Shown in pieces: positions 17,220 to 26,113 of a stretch of 44,995 bases of DNA. The translations under genes and the position numbers were made by a program. How positions within the stretch are numbered: position 1 is the stretch's first letter; each line of letters opens with the position of its first letter. Source of the DNA: UBA6136 sp964344495 (lineage in GTDB: Bacteria > Pseudomonadota > Gammaproteobacteria > Methylococcales > Methylococcaceae); the NCBI GenBank assembly GCA_964344495.1, contig CAYFNI010000003.1:1-44995 (forward strand), in the 5' to 3' direction. Below the pieces are notes generated by a model. That model was not told where the DNA came from and searched no databases. It saw nothing but the letters and a program-made list of their open reading frames with translations.

Positions 17220-17304
17220 GCCGATGTGGTGAAATTGGTAGACACGCCATCTTGAGGGGGTGGTGACGCAAGTCGTGTCGGTTCAAATCCGACCATCGGC
17301 ACCA
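17220..17304 (+). tRNA. tRNA-Leu (anticodon GAG)
   Basis: An 85-nt class II tRNA with encoded CCA. The acceptor stem GCCGATG/CATCGGC is perfect; the anticodon arm is CCATC-TTGAGGG-GGTGG, placing GAG at 34-36; the long variable arm (TGACGCAAGTCG region) and the T arm GTCGG-TTCAAAT-CCGAC are all present. It sits directly behind secG, as leuU does behind secG in E. coli. Confidence 0.97.
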
Positions 17305-17385
17305 AATCAAGCTCAGCGCTTCTCGGTCGGCCCGTTTGCCTGCACGGCAAGCGGGCCGACTGCGTTTAAGCTCATGGAAACGCGA

Positions 17386-18501
17386 ATGAAATTCAGTCTC
17401 TTGGGTACGGATGGCGCCGCTCGCCGCGGCGAGTTGTCGTTTGCCCGCGGCAAGGTTCAGACGCCGGCCTTTATGCCGGTCGGCACCTACGGTACGGTCA
17501 AGGCCATGACGCCCGAGGAGTTGCGCGAGCTGGGCGCTGAAATCATCCTGGGCAACACCTTCCATCTCATGCTCCGCCCAGGGACGGAGATTATTCGCAA
17601 ACACGGTGACCTGCATGATTTCATGCAGTGGTCAGGGCCGATTCTGACCGATTCGGGTGGCTTTCAGGTGTTCAGTCTGGGCGCCATGCGCAAGATCAGC
17701 GAAGCGGGCGTGCACTTCCAGTCTCCAGTCGACGGTGACAAGGTTTTTCTGGGGCCCGAGGAATCCATGGCGGTTCAGCGGGAACTCGGTTCCGATATCG
17801 TGATGATCTTTGATGAATGCACGCCTTATCCCGCGACCCATGAACAGGCGAAGGCCTCCATGCAACTCTCGCTGCGCTGGGCCGAACGCAGCCGCAAGGC
17901 CCATGGCGAGAGTCCGGCCGCCCTGTTTGCCATCGTCCAGGGCGGCGTGTATGACGATTTGCGGCTGGAGTCCTCGCATGGGTTGCAGACAATCGGTTTC
18001 GACGGCTACGCCATCGGTGGGCTGTCGGTGGGCGAACCCAAGGAGGATCGGGCCCGGGTGCTGGGAACCGTGCTGCCGACCTTGCCGCAGGACAAACCGC
18101 GCTACCTGATGGGGGTCGGCACACCGGAAGACATTGTCGAGGCGGTCCGCCTCGGTATCGACATGTTCGATTGCGTGATGCCGACCCGCAATGCCCGTAA
18201 TGGTCACCTGTTCACTCGCTACGGGACTTTGCGGATACGCAACAGCGCGTACCAGGATGATACTCGGCCGATCGACGAGGCCTGTGGCTGCTACACCTGC
18301 CGGCATTACAGCCGTGCCTATCTCAGGCATCTCGACAAATGCGCCGAGATTCTCGGCGCTCGTCTCAATACGATACATAATCTCTACTATTATCAGGAGC
18401 TTATGTCGGGTCTGCGGGCGGCGATCGCCGCCGGAGAACTGGCTGAATTCATCGCCGAATTCTACCGCTTGCGCGGAAGCGAGACGGCTTTTGTGGCATA
18501 A
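17386..18501 (+). CDS. tgt: Queuine tRNA-ribosyltransferase
   Basis: A 371-residue enzyme exchanging guanine-34 for preQ1 in tRNAs with GUN anticodons. It starts MKFSLLGTDGAARRGEL, which aligns with the E. coli start; an in-frame ATG at 17374 lacks a ribosome binding site, whereas GGAAA lies 5 bp before 17386. Catalytic Asp89 lies in TDSGGFQVFS and the nucleophile Asp262 in MFDCVMPTRNARNG. The zinc site uses Cys300, Cys302, Cys305 (CGCYTC) and a downstream His. It heads the conserved tgt-yajC-secD-secF cluster. Confidence 0.97.
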   Translation: MKFSLLGTDGAARRGELSFARGKVQTPAFMPVGTYGTVKAMTPEELRELGAEIILGNTFHLMLRPGTEIIRKHGDLHDFMQWSGPILTDSGGFQVFSLGAMRKISEAGVHFQSPVDGDKVFLGPEESMAVQRELGSDIVMIFDECTPYPATHEQAKASMQLSLRWAERSRKAHGESPAALFAIVQGGVYDDLRLESSHGLQTIGFDGYAIGGLSVGEPKEDRARVLGTVLPTLPQDKPRYLMGVGTPEDIVEAVRLGIDMFDCVMPTRNARNGHLFTRYGTLRIRNSAYQDDTRPIDEACGCYTCRHYSRAYLRHLDKCAEILGARLNTIHNLYYYQELMSGLRAAIAAGELAEFIAEFYRLRGSETAFVA

Positions 18502-18538
18502 TCGGCGGCTTTAACCCCATTGATTCAGGAGCAAAATC

Positions 18539-18892
18539 ATGAGTTTTTTCATCTCTGACGCCTTGGCTGAAGCAGCGCCCGCCGCCGGCGCACAGGATCC
18601 AGGCATCGTGGGGTTGATCTTGCCCCTCGGCATCATGGCAGCCTTCTTCTTCCTGTTCATCCTGCCGCAGCAGCGCAAGACCAAGGAACACAAGAAAATG
18701 GTCGATGCGCTGAGCAAGGGCAGCGAAGTCGTCACCACCGGCGGACTGTTGGGCAAGATTGTCGATCTGGACGAGAATTTCGTTCAGCTGGAACTGGCCG
18801 ACAACGTGCATATCCACGTGCAGCGGAACGCCATTGCATCGTTGCTTCCCAAGGGCACCTACAAAACCCGCAAGAAAAGCGACAAGGCCTGA
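18539..18892 (+). CDS. yajC: Preprotein translocase accessory subunit YajC
   Basis: A 117-residue single-span inner-membrane protein. The helix (GLILPLGIMAAFFFLFILPQQ) is followed by the family motif RKTKEHKKMVDALSKGSEVVTTGGLLGKI. YajC joins SecDF in a complex that assists SecYEG. AGGAG precedes the ATG. It lies 37 bp after tgt and 48 bp before secD. Confidence 0.96.
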   Translation: MSFFISDALAEAAPAAGAQDPGIVGLILPLGIMAAFFFLFILPQQRKTKEHKKMVDALSKGSEVVTTGGLLGKIVDLDENFVQLELADNVHIHVQRNAIASLLPKGTYKTRKKSDKA

Positions 18893-18940
18893 TACCTCCT
18901 TCCTGCTGACATCCCGTCGACGCGCTCATAGGCTGCCAAC

Positions 18941-20782
18941 ATGCGTAATCATTTTCCGCTCTGGAAAAACACCCTCATCATCCTCATCCTCGCTCTGGCA
19001 GTGATCTATTCATTGCCGAATTTTTTCGGTGAAGACCCGTCCGTTCAGCTATCCCCTCTGCGGGGTGCGGTGCTGGATCAGGCGCTGGTCACCCAGGCGG
19101 AGAAAACCTTGGGCGATGCGGGCCTCAAAGCCAAGATGGTCGAATTGAGCGAAAAGCGCCTCTTGGTGCGCTTCGGCGATACCGATGTTCAGCTGAAGGC
19201 CGCCGATGCGCTCAAGGCCCGCTTCGGCGATCGCTACACCGTGGCGCTGAACCTGGCACCGGCCACTCCAGACTGGTTGCGCGCCATCAATGCCGCGCCG
19301 ATGTACCTGGGTCTGGATTTGCGGGGCGGCGTCCACTTCCTGATGCAGGTGGACATGGAAGCGGCCATCAAGCAGTCCGAGGAGCGCTATGCCGAAGACA
19401 TTCGCACCCTGCTGCGGGACAGCAAGATCCAGTACACCGCGGTGGACCGTGACAACCACACCATCACGGTAAAGTTTGCCGATGCCGCGACGCTGGGTCA
19501 GGCCGAAACGACTCTCAAGCGCGAACTGCGCGGACTGGTGTTCGATGAGGATGGGAACACCCTCAAGGGGCACATGACGGACGCCGAGGCACGGGAAATT
19601 CGTCGGCTGGCCGTGGCGCAGAACGTCACGACCCTGCGCAACCGCATCAATGAACTGGGTGTGGCCGAACCGGTCATCCAGCAGCAGGGTGAAGATCGCA
19701 TTGTCGTTCAGTTGCCAGGTGTCCAGGACACGGCGCGCGCCAAGGAAATTCTGGGCGCGACGGCGACCCTGGAGTTCCGCATGGTGGACACCGAGCATCC
19801 CACCCCGACGGATGAAACCAAGACCCCGATCGGTTCCAAGCTCTACAAGGACCGGCAGGGCCGGCCGGTGCTGTTGCAGCGCAAGATCATCGTGACCGGT
19901 GACCAGATCATCGACGCCTCCTCAGGACTTGAACAGCAGTCCGGCTCAGCGGCCGTGTTCATCACCCTGAATGGGCCGGGCGCGCGCAAGATGGGCGACA
20001 CCACACGCGAGAACATCAACAAGCCGATGGCCGTGGTCTACATCGAGAACAAGACCGAAACCAAAGACGTCGGCGGCCAGAAAGTCACGACCAAGAAGAC
20101 CGTCGAAGAAGTCATCAACATCGCCACCATCCGTGACCGCTTCAGCAAGCGGTTCCAGATCAGCGGTCTGGACGGCACCGACGAGGCCCGCAACCTCGCG
20201 CTGCTGCTGCGTTCCGGTGCTCTGGCGGCCCCGGTCGACATCGTCGAAGAGCGCACGGTGGGCCCGAGTCTCGGCAAGGAGAACATTCAGCAGGGCCTGC
20301 GCTCGTTCATCATCGGCTTCGCCCTGGTAGCCCTCGTCATGCTGTTCTACTACAAGGTGTTCGGCATCGTGGCCAACCTGACGCTGGTGTTCAACGTCGC
20401 CCTGATCCTGTCGATCCTGTCCTCCATGCAGGCCACGCTGACGCTGCCCGGCATCGCCGGCATCACGCTGACCGTGGGCATGGCGGTCGATGCGAACGTT
20501 CTGATCTACGAGCGCATCAAGGAGGAACTGCGCAACGGCACCTCGCCCCAGGCCGCCATCTATGCCGGGTTTGATCGTGCCTTCGCGACCATCTGGGACT
20601 CGCATGTCACCAACCTGATTGCCGCCATCATGCTGTTCGGCATCGGCTCGGGCCCGGTCAAAGGGTTTGCCGTCACCCTGACCATCGGCATCATCACCTC
20701 CCTGTTCACCGCCGTCAGCTGCACGCGCATGATGGTCAATTTCATTTACGGACAGCGTCGGGCGGCCAAGCTCTGGATCTGA
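18941..20782 (+). CDS. secD: Protein translocase subunit SecD
   Basis: A 613-residue inner-membrane protein of the RND-like SecDF motor. An N-terminal helix is followed by the large periplasmic domain containing LGLDLRGGVHFLMQVD (about residues 124-139), VVQLPGVQDTARAKEILG, and then five membrane helices beginning VGPSLGKENIQQGL. GMAVDANVLIYERIKEEL is the conserved TM4 motif carrying the proton-relay Asp. SecD with SecF pulls emerging proteins from the periplasmic side using the proton gradient. Length and architecture are complete. Confidence 0.98.
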   Translation: MRNHFPLWKNTLIILILALAVIYSLPNFFGEDPSVQLSPLRGAVLDQALVTQAEKTLGDAGLKAKMVELSEKRLLVRFGDTDVQLKAADALKARFGDRYTVALNLAPATPDWLRAINAAPMYLGLDLRGGVHFLMQVDMEAAIKQSEERYAEDIRTLLRDSKIQYTAVDRDNHTITVKFADAATLGQAETTLKRELRGLVFDEDGNTLKGHMTDAEAREIRRLAVAQNVTTLRNRINELGVAEPVIQQQGEDRIVVQLPGVQDTARAKEILGATATLEFRMVDTEHPTPTDETKTPIGSKLYKDRQGRPVLLQRKIIVTGDQIIDASSGLEQQSGSAAVFITLNGPGARKMGDTTRENINKPMAVVYIENKTETKDVGGQKVTTKKTVEEVINIATIRDRFSKRFQISGLDGTDEARNLALLLRSGALAAPVDIVEERTVGPSLGKENIQQGLRSFIIGFALVALVMLFYYKVFGIVANLTLVFNVALILSILSSMQATLTLPGIAGITLTVGMAVDANVLIYERIKEELRNGTSPQAAIYAGFDRAFATIWDSHVTNLIAAIMLFGIGSGPVKGFAVTLTIGIITSLFTAVSCTRMMVNFIYGQRRAAKLWI

Positions 20783-20840
20783 TCCAGACCAGCCAGAACC
20801 GCCAAGGAAACGCCCAACCCAATTCGAGGAGTACCTAGCC

Positions 20841-21791
20841 TTGTCTACACAAATCGCTGTCAGTCGGCCCCATGCAATTGACTTCATGAAGTGGCGTGGG
20901 GTGGCTGTTGTCGCCTCACTGGTGCTGAGCCTTGCCGCGATCATCTCGCTGGCGTGGCACGGTCTGAACTTCGCCGTTGATTTCACCGGCGGTACCGTGA
21001 TCGAAGCGCGCTATGAAAATCCGGCCGATCTCAACGCCATCCGCGCTGAACTGGAGGGTGCCGGCTTTTCCAGCCCCACCGTGCAGAATTTCGGCACCAC
21101 CCGCGACGTCCTGATCCGTCTGGCCCCCATCGACAAGGAGAAGGGTGAAAATGCCTCCGCGTTGCGCACCCAGGTCGTGGACGCCCTGAACAAAAACCCG
21201 GCCGGCGCGCCCGCAATTCATCGCATCGAATTTGTCGGTCCCCAGGTCGGCGACGATCTGGTGGAAGGCAGTCTGATTGCACTGATCGCCTCGACCATCT
21301 TCATCGTCATCTATGTCGCCTGGCGGTTTGAATACCGCTTCGCCCTTGGCGCCATTCTGGCGACCCTGCACGACATCACCATGATCGTCGGCCTGTTTTC
21401 GGTGCTGCAGCTGGATTTCGACCTGACCGTACTGGCGGCGGTCCTGACCATCATGGGCTACTCGCTGAACGACACCATCGTCGTGTTTGACCGAATCCGC
21501 GAAAACTTTCGCAAGATCCGCCGTGCCGATACCCTGGATGTCATCAACCAGTCCATCAACGAAACCCTCGGGCGGACGCTGATGACCTCGTTCCTGACCT
21601 TCCTCACCGCCATCGCCATGACGCTCTGGGGCGGTGAAGTGCTGCGCAATTTCGGTCTGGCTCTGGTGGTGGGTATCTTCGTCGGCACCTATTCGTCGAT
21701 TTACGTCGCTACGGCGCTGGCCTACAAGCTGGGTATCAGCCGCGCCGACCTGCTTGTTCCCGAGAAGGAAGGTGCGGACAGCCGGCCCTGA
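20841..21791 (+). CDS. secF: Protein translocase subunit SecF
   Basis: A 316-residue partner of SecD with six membrane helices. Conserved features are the FAVDFTGGTVIEARY strand after TM1, VGPQVGDDLVEGSL at TM2, GYSLNDTIVVFDRIREN at TM4, and LMTSFLTFLTAIAM at TM5. The start is a TTG at 20841 preceded by GAGGAG at 20826-20831; later ATG codons would cut into or shorten the N-terminal helix. A terminator follows. Confidence 0.96.
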   Translation: MSTQIAVSRPHAIDFMKWRGVAVVASLVLSLAAIISLAWHGLNFAVDFTGGTVIEARYENPADLNAIRAELEGAGFSSPTVQNFGTTRDVLIRLAPIDKEKGENASALRTQVVDALNKNPAGAPAIHRIEFVGPQVGDDLVEGSLIALIASTIFIVIYVAWRFEYRFALGAILATLHDITMIVGLFSVLQLDFDLTVLAAVLTIMGYSLNDTIVVFDRIRENFRKIRRADTLDVINQSINETLGRTLMTSFLTFLTAIAMTLWGGEVLRNFGLALVVGIFVGTYSSIYVATALAYKLGISRADLLVPEKEGADSRP

Positions 21792-21813
21792 TCGCACCCT
21801 GATCGACACAGTG

Positions 21814-21840
21814 AAAAAGGCCGCTTCGCGTGGCCTTTTT
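21814..21840 (+). terminator. Terminator after secF
   Basis: AAAAAGGCC, a short GC-rich loop and GGCCTTTTT form a hairpin flanked by A- and T-tracts, followed by more T residues. It ends the tgt-yajC-secDF transcript 22 bp after secF. Confidence 0.8.
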
Positions 21841-21892
21841 CTTTTTGCCCTGCCGGTCAAGCCGCAGAGCACCACGCTGACTGAAACATCCG

Positions 21893-24223
21893 ATGGACAT
21901 CACCGCTCGCATCGCCGCTGAACTGGGCGTCAACCCGCGTCAGGTTCAGGCCGCCATTGATCTGCTCGACCAGGGTGCGACCGTGCCCTTCATCGCCCGT
22001 TACCGCAAGGAAGTCACCGGGGGGCTGGACGATACCCAGCTGCGGGAACTGGACGTACGCCTGAGCTACCTGCGTGAACTGGAAGACCGCCGCCAGACCG
22101 TACTGGACAGCATCCGTGAACAGGGCAAGCTGACGCCAGAGCTGGAAGAAGCCATCCGTGCGGCCGACACCAAGACCCTGCTGGAAGACCTGTATCTGCC
22201 CTACAAGCCCAAGCGTCGCACCAAGGCCCAGATTGCCCGCGAGGCCGGCCTTGAGCCGCTGGCGCTGGACCTGCTGGCCGACCCCCGGCGGCAACCGGAG
22301 GAGGAAGCCGGCCGCTACCTGAACCCCGAGGCAGGTTTTGCCGACGCTGCAGCGGTACTGGATGGCGCCCGCCAGATTCTGATGGAACGGTTCGCCGAAA
22401 ACCCGGCGACGACCGCCGAACTCCGCGAGCGAGTCTGGAACGAGGGCATTCTGGTCTCGAAGGTGGTGGCGGGCAAGGAGGTTGAGGGCGCGAAGTTTCG
22501 TGATTACTTCGACTACCAGGAAGCCATGGCGAACATTCCCTCGCACCGGGCGCTGGCACTCTATCGGGGCCGCAACGAAGGTCTGCTTGAACTGACCCTC
22601 CTGCCCGCGGCTGACGAGGCGGTGGCCCATGAGGCCGCCCAGGGGTTCATCGGGCTGCAGGAGGGCATCGCCCAACAAGGCCGGCCGGCCGATCGCTGGC
22701 TGTCCGACTGCGTTCGCTATGCCTGGAAGATCAAACTGTTCCCGCGCATCGATCTGGACCTGAAGCAGCGCCTCAAGGACGCCGCCGAGGAAGAGGCGAT
22801 TCGCGTGTTCGCACTCAATCTCAAGGACCTCCTGCTGGCTGCACCGGCTGGGCCGCGCACCACGATGGGGCTGGATCCGGGCCTGCGCACCGGCGTCAAG
22901 GTTGCCGTGGTCGACAACACCGGCAAATTGCTCGACACCGCCACGATTTACCCGCACGTACCCCGCAACGAGTGGGACCGGTCGATCGCCCAGTTGGCGG
23001 CCCTGGCGGCCCGTCATGGCGTCGAGTTGATCGCCATCGGCAACGGTACCGCGTCGCGCGAAACCGATCAGCTGGCTGCCGACCTGATCCAGCGCCATCC
23101 GGAACTGGGCGTGACCCGCATCGTCGTGTCGGAGGCCGGTGCCTCGGTCTACTCGGCCTCGGAATTGGCGGCGCGGGAGTTTCCGGAGCTGGATGTCTCG
23201 CTGCGCGGAGCCGTGTCGATCGCCCGGCGCCTGCAAGACCCACTGGCCGAACTGGTGAAGATCGAACCGAAGGCCATCGGTGTCGGCCAGTACCAGCACG
23301 ATGTCAACCAGTCACAGCTGGCAAAAAGCCTGGATGCGGTCGTCGAGGATTGCGTCAACGCGGTGGGCGTGGACGTCAACACCGCCTCCCGCTCATTGCT
23401 GCAATACGTCTCGGGCCTGTCGGCTACGCTCAGCCAGAACATTGTCGAGTTTCGCGACACCCACGGGCCGTTTCAGGGGCGGGAAGAACTCAAAAAGGTG
23501 CCACGCTTCGGCGACAAGACCTTCGAGCAGTCCGCCGGATTCCTGCGCATCATGCATGGCCGTCAGCCGCTGGATGCCTCGGCCGTGCACCCGGAAGCCT
23601 ATCCGGTAGTCGAGCGTATCGTGGGGGAGACCGGCCGGGATATTCGCGAGCTGATCGGCAACAGCGCCTTTCTGCGCAGCGTCAACGCCGCCCGCTTTAC
23701 CGACGAGCGCTTCGGGTTGCCGACCGTGACCGATATCCTCAAGGAACTGGAAAAGCCGGGCCGCGATCCCCGGCCCGAATTCAAGACGGCGCGGTTCAAG
23801 GAGGGCGTGGCCGAAATCAGCGACCTCAAGCCCGGCATGCGACTCGAAGGTGTGGTCACCAACGTTGCCAATTTTGGTGCCTTCGTCGACATCGGGGTCC
23901 ATCAGGATGGGCTGGTGCACATTTCCCATCTGGCCGATACCTTCGTCAAGGACCCGCGCCAGATCGTCAAGACCGGCGACGTGGTCACGGTCAAGGTGCT
24001 GGAAATCGACGTGCCGCGCAAGCGGATCGCGTTAAGCATGAAGAGCGACAGCGCGGCGGCGGCGCCGGTGCGGGGGCAGGATCGTGCCCCGCAGCGCCCC
24101 CAGGGAGCCACCGCGACCGGCAAGCCGCATCGGCCTGCGCCACGCCCCCAACAGGCGCCCGCACCGGCCGGCGCGATGGCGGATGCACTGCAGCGCGCCC
24201 TCAGGCCGGGCAAGAAGGACTGA
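21893..24223 (+). CDS. tex: Tex family RNA-binding transcription accessory protein
   Basis: A 776-residue Tex protein. The N-terminal helical region contains TVPFIARYRKEVTGGLDD; the YqgF-like RNase H fold begins with MGLDPGLRTGVKVAVVD near 324; the helix-hairpin-helix block covers VNTASRSLLQYVSGL and PRFGDKTFEQSAGFLRI; an S1 RNA-binding domain (GVVTNVANFGAFVDIGVHQDGLVH) lies at about 645-715. The last 60 residues are a low-complexity Ala/Pro/Arg/Gln tail. Tex binds nucleic acid and influences transcription and stress tolerance; its precise reaction is unsettled. It converges on nhaD with only 16 bp between stops. Confidence 0.96.
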   Translation: MDITARIAAELGVNPRQVQAAIDLLDQGATVPFIARYRKEVTGGLDDTQLRELDVRLSYLRELEDRRQTVLDSIREQGKLTPELEEAIRAADTKTLLEDLYLPYKPKRRTKAQIAREAGLEPLALDLLADPRRQPEEEAGRYLNPEAGFADAAAVLDGARQILMERFAENPATTAELRERVWNEGILVSKVVAGKEVEGAKFRDYFDYQEAMANIPSHRALALYRGRNEGLLELTLLPAADEAVAHEAAQGFIGLQEGIAQQGRPADRWLSDCVRYAWKIKLFPRIDLDLKQRLKDAAEEEAIRVFALNLKDLLLAAPAGPRTTMGLDPGLRTGVKVAVVDNTGKLLDTATIYPHVPRNEWDRSIAQLAALAARHGVELIAIGNGTASRETDQLAADLIQRHPELGVTRIVVSEAGASVYSASELAAREFPELDVSLRGAVSIARRLQDPLAELVKIEPKAIGVGQYQHDVNQSQLAKSLDAVVEDCVNAVGVDVNTASRSLLQYVSGLSATLSQNIVEFRDTHGPFQGREELKKVPRFGDKTFEQSAGFLRIMHGRQPLDASAVHPEAYPVVERIVGETGRDIRELIGNSAFLRSVNAARFTDERFGLPTVTDILKELEKPGRDPRPEFKTARFKEGVAEISDLKPGMRLEGVVTNVANFGAFVDIGVHQDGLVHISHLADTFVKDPRQIVKTGDVVTVKVLEIDVPRKRIALSMKSDSAAAAPVRGQDRAPQRPQGATATGKPHRPAPRPQQAPAPAGAMADALQRALRPGKKD

Positions 24224-24239
24224 ATTGACTCGCCCCCGC

Positions 24240-25733
24240 TCAGAAGAAGCGGGCGTTGACCACGAAATGCACTGCCACGGCGGCAAAGTAGCCCAGCAGG
24301 ATGATCGGGCACCACCGCAGGTGGGTGGCAAAGGTATAGCGGCCCTTGCTGATGCCCAGCAACCCGATGCCCGGCGCCGAACCGATTGCCAGCAGACTGC
24401 CGCCGACGCCCAGCGTCAGCGTCACCAGCAGCCATTGTCCATGTGAAATGGCGGGGTGCATGTTCAACACCGCGAACATCAGCGTGCCATTGTCGACAAA
24501 GGCCGATGACAGGCCGATCAGGACATTCGCCAGCGTCGGATGATGCTGGCCATAGAGCCAGCCCGACACGGCGTCGAGATAGCCGATGAAGCCCAGGCCG
24601 CCGATTCCGACCATGGCGCCATAGAAAAACAGCAGCGTGTCCCAGTCCAGCCGCGCAGTTTTCTCGAACAGGGCATAACTCTGTTCGCGCAGGCGGTCCC
24701 GCTGGGCTTCCGCGCTGAGGCGTGCGGTGGGCGTATCGGCGCTACGCTGATCGCGCCCGGAAGTGCGCAACAGGTAATACTCGAACATGTGCAGCAGAGA
24801 CAGCCCGGCCATCATGCCCGCGGCGGGCGGCAGTTCCAGGACCACGTCGAACATGATGGCAAAGGCGATGGTCAGTCCGAACAGGAACAGAATGCGTTTG
24901 GTGCCGCGTGGCAGCGTAACCGGCTCGACGCTCACCGAGGGCTTTCCCAGCGGAACGGCAAAATGCATGATCGACGCGGGAAGCAGGAAATTCACCAGAC
25001 ACGGCAGGAACAGGGTCAGAAAATCAGGAAACTCAAGGATGCCGCTCTGCCAGACGAATAACGTTGAAATACCGCCCAGCGGACTGAATGAGCCACCGGC
25101 ATTGCAGGCAATGACAATGTTGAGGCACGCCAGCGACACGAAGCGGGGGCTGTCGCGGCCCACGGCGACCACCACCGCGCCCATCAGCAAGCCCGAGGTC
25201 AGACCGTTCACGACCGTGGACAAAAACAGCACCAGCCAGCCGGTCAGCCAGAACAACGGCCGGTAGCCCAGATTGAGCTGTACCAGTCGCAGCTTCAGCG
25301 CATCGAAGACCTGCATGTCCTCCATCACGTTCAGATAGGTCATCGATACCATGATGAACAGCAACAATTCCATGAAGGACATCAGGTTGTCGCCGAAGGC
25401 CTGGGTCGCCAGATGGGTATCACCCTGCTCCCGGTAGACCAACAGGATCGACAGCCAGATCAGCGAGGCGCCCAGCATCATCGGCTTGGACTTTCGCAGG
25501 AAGGTCACATCCTCGAACATGGCGGCGATATATGCGATCACCATGACCGCCAGCGAGAAATAGCCCGCCCCGCTGTGGGTCAGATCCAGCGGTGTGGTCA
25601 GCGACTCCGTGGCGCCCCAGCCGAGACTGGGCAGCAGCCACAGCAGCAGGCCACTCAAGCCGCCGATTCGGCGCGCGGAAAAGGCCTGATGGTGCAGGGC
25701 AGGGAGGCTTGGAGGGAGATGGCGGGGGTGCAT
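24240..25733 (-). CDS. nhaD: Sodium:proton antiporter NhaD (copy 1)
   Basis: A 497-residue multi-span protein of the NhaD/ion-transporter superfamily. It has an N-terminal signal-like helix (GGLSGLLLWLLPSLGWGA), then TTPLDLTHSGAGYFSLAVM, FLRKSKPMMLGASLIW, NAGGSFSPLGGISTLFVWQ and a final segment with FVDNGTLMFAVL and GSLLAIGSAPGIGLLG, all typical of NhaD. NhaD exchanges internal Na+ or Li+ for external H+. The ATG at 25733 is chosen because the upstream open frame is Arg/Pro-rich and unlike any protein; no clear ribosome binding site supports it. Paralogous to the gene at 36016-37482. Divergent from kup. Confidence 0.92.
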   Translation of the reverse strand: MHPRHLPPSLPALHHQAFSARRIGGLSGLLLWLLPSLGWGATESLTTPLDLTHSGAGYFSLAVMVIAYIAAMFEDVTFLRKSKPMMLGASLIWLSILLVYREQGDTHLATQAFGDNLMSFMELLLFIMVSMTYLNVMEDMQVFDALKLRLVQLNLGYRPLFWLTGWLVLFLSTVVNGLTSGLLMGAVVVAVGRDSPRFVSLACLNIVIACNAGGSFSPLGGISTLFVWQSGILEFPDFLTLFLPCLVNFLLPASIMHFAVPLGKPSVSVEPVTLPRGTKRILFLFGLTIAFAIMFDVVLELPPAAGMMAGLSLLHMFEYYLLRTSGRDQRSADTPTARLSAEAQRDRLREQSYALFEKTARLDWDTLLFFYGAMVGIGGLGFIGYLDAVSGWLYGQHHPTLANVLIGLSSAFVDNGTLMFAVLNMHPAISHGQWLLVTLTLGVGGSLLAIGSAPGIGLLGISKGRYTFATHLRWCPIILLGYFAAVAVHFVVNARFF

Positions 25734-26113
25734 GAAACCGGGGCTAATCCAAGTGCTGAGAGTCGGCTGCGTCCGTGCCGAACCCGGTCGGAAGCCGCAA
25801 AAAGGCGCGTTCCGGGACGGATTGACGGCTGGCACGGGTCCGCTGGATGTCCACCGAGCCCACGGTGGGCATTCTACGTTGAATGCCACAGCGTGGCCAA
25901 AACGGGCCTGCCGTTGATGCAGGACCACCGCTCCGCGGCAGCCACCGGCCGCGCGCGTGGCTTGCCTGTCCGGGCCGGCCGGAGTATGGTGCCCCCTTTT
26001 TTGGCATTCTGGACGTTCCACGACATGCTGAGCAGTTCTCCGGCGACTGGCCTGATGGTTTTTGCGTTTCCCCTCATGAAGCGTCCTGCCGACCGACCGT
26101 ACCGTCAGTACTG
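25734..26113. other. Divergent nhaD/kup intergenic region
   Basis: The 380-bp gap holds the leaders and promoters of the Na+/H+ antiporter and the K+ importer. It is GC-rich and has several possible hairpins but no conserved ORF I can support. I cannot identify a specific promoter or operator. Because both flanking genes deal with cation balance, a structured cation-sensing leader on either strand is possible, and needs a covariance-model test. Confidence 0.4.

Noticed and set aside
21857..24228. Long antisense and alternative-frame ORFs across tex
   Set aside because: tex is full length with all domains; the others are GC-rich artefacts without recognisable features.
24230..24255. Inverted repeat between tex and nhaD as a bidirectional terminator
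   Set aside because: The CGCCC...GGGCG stem overlaps the nhaD stop and is not followed by a T-tract on either side.
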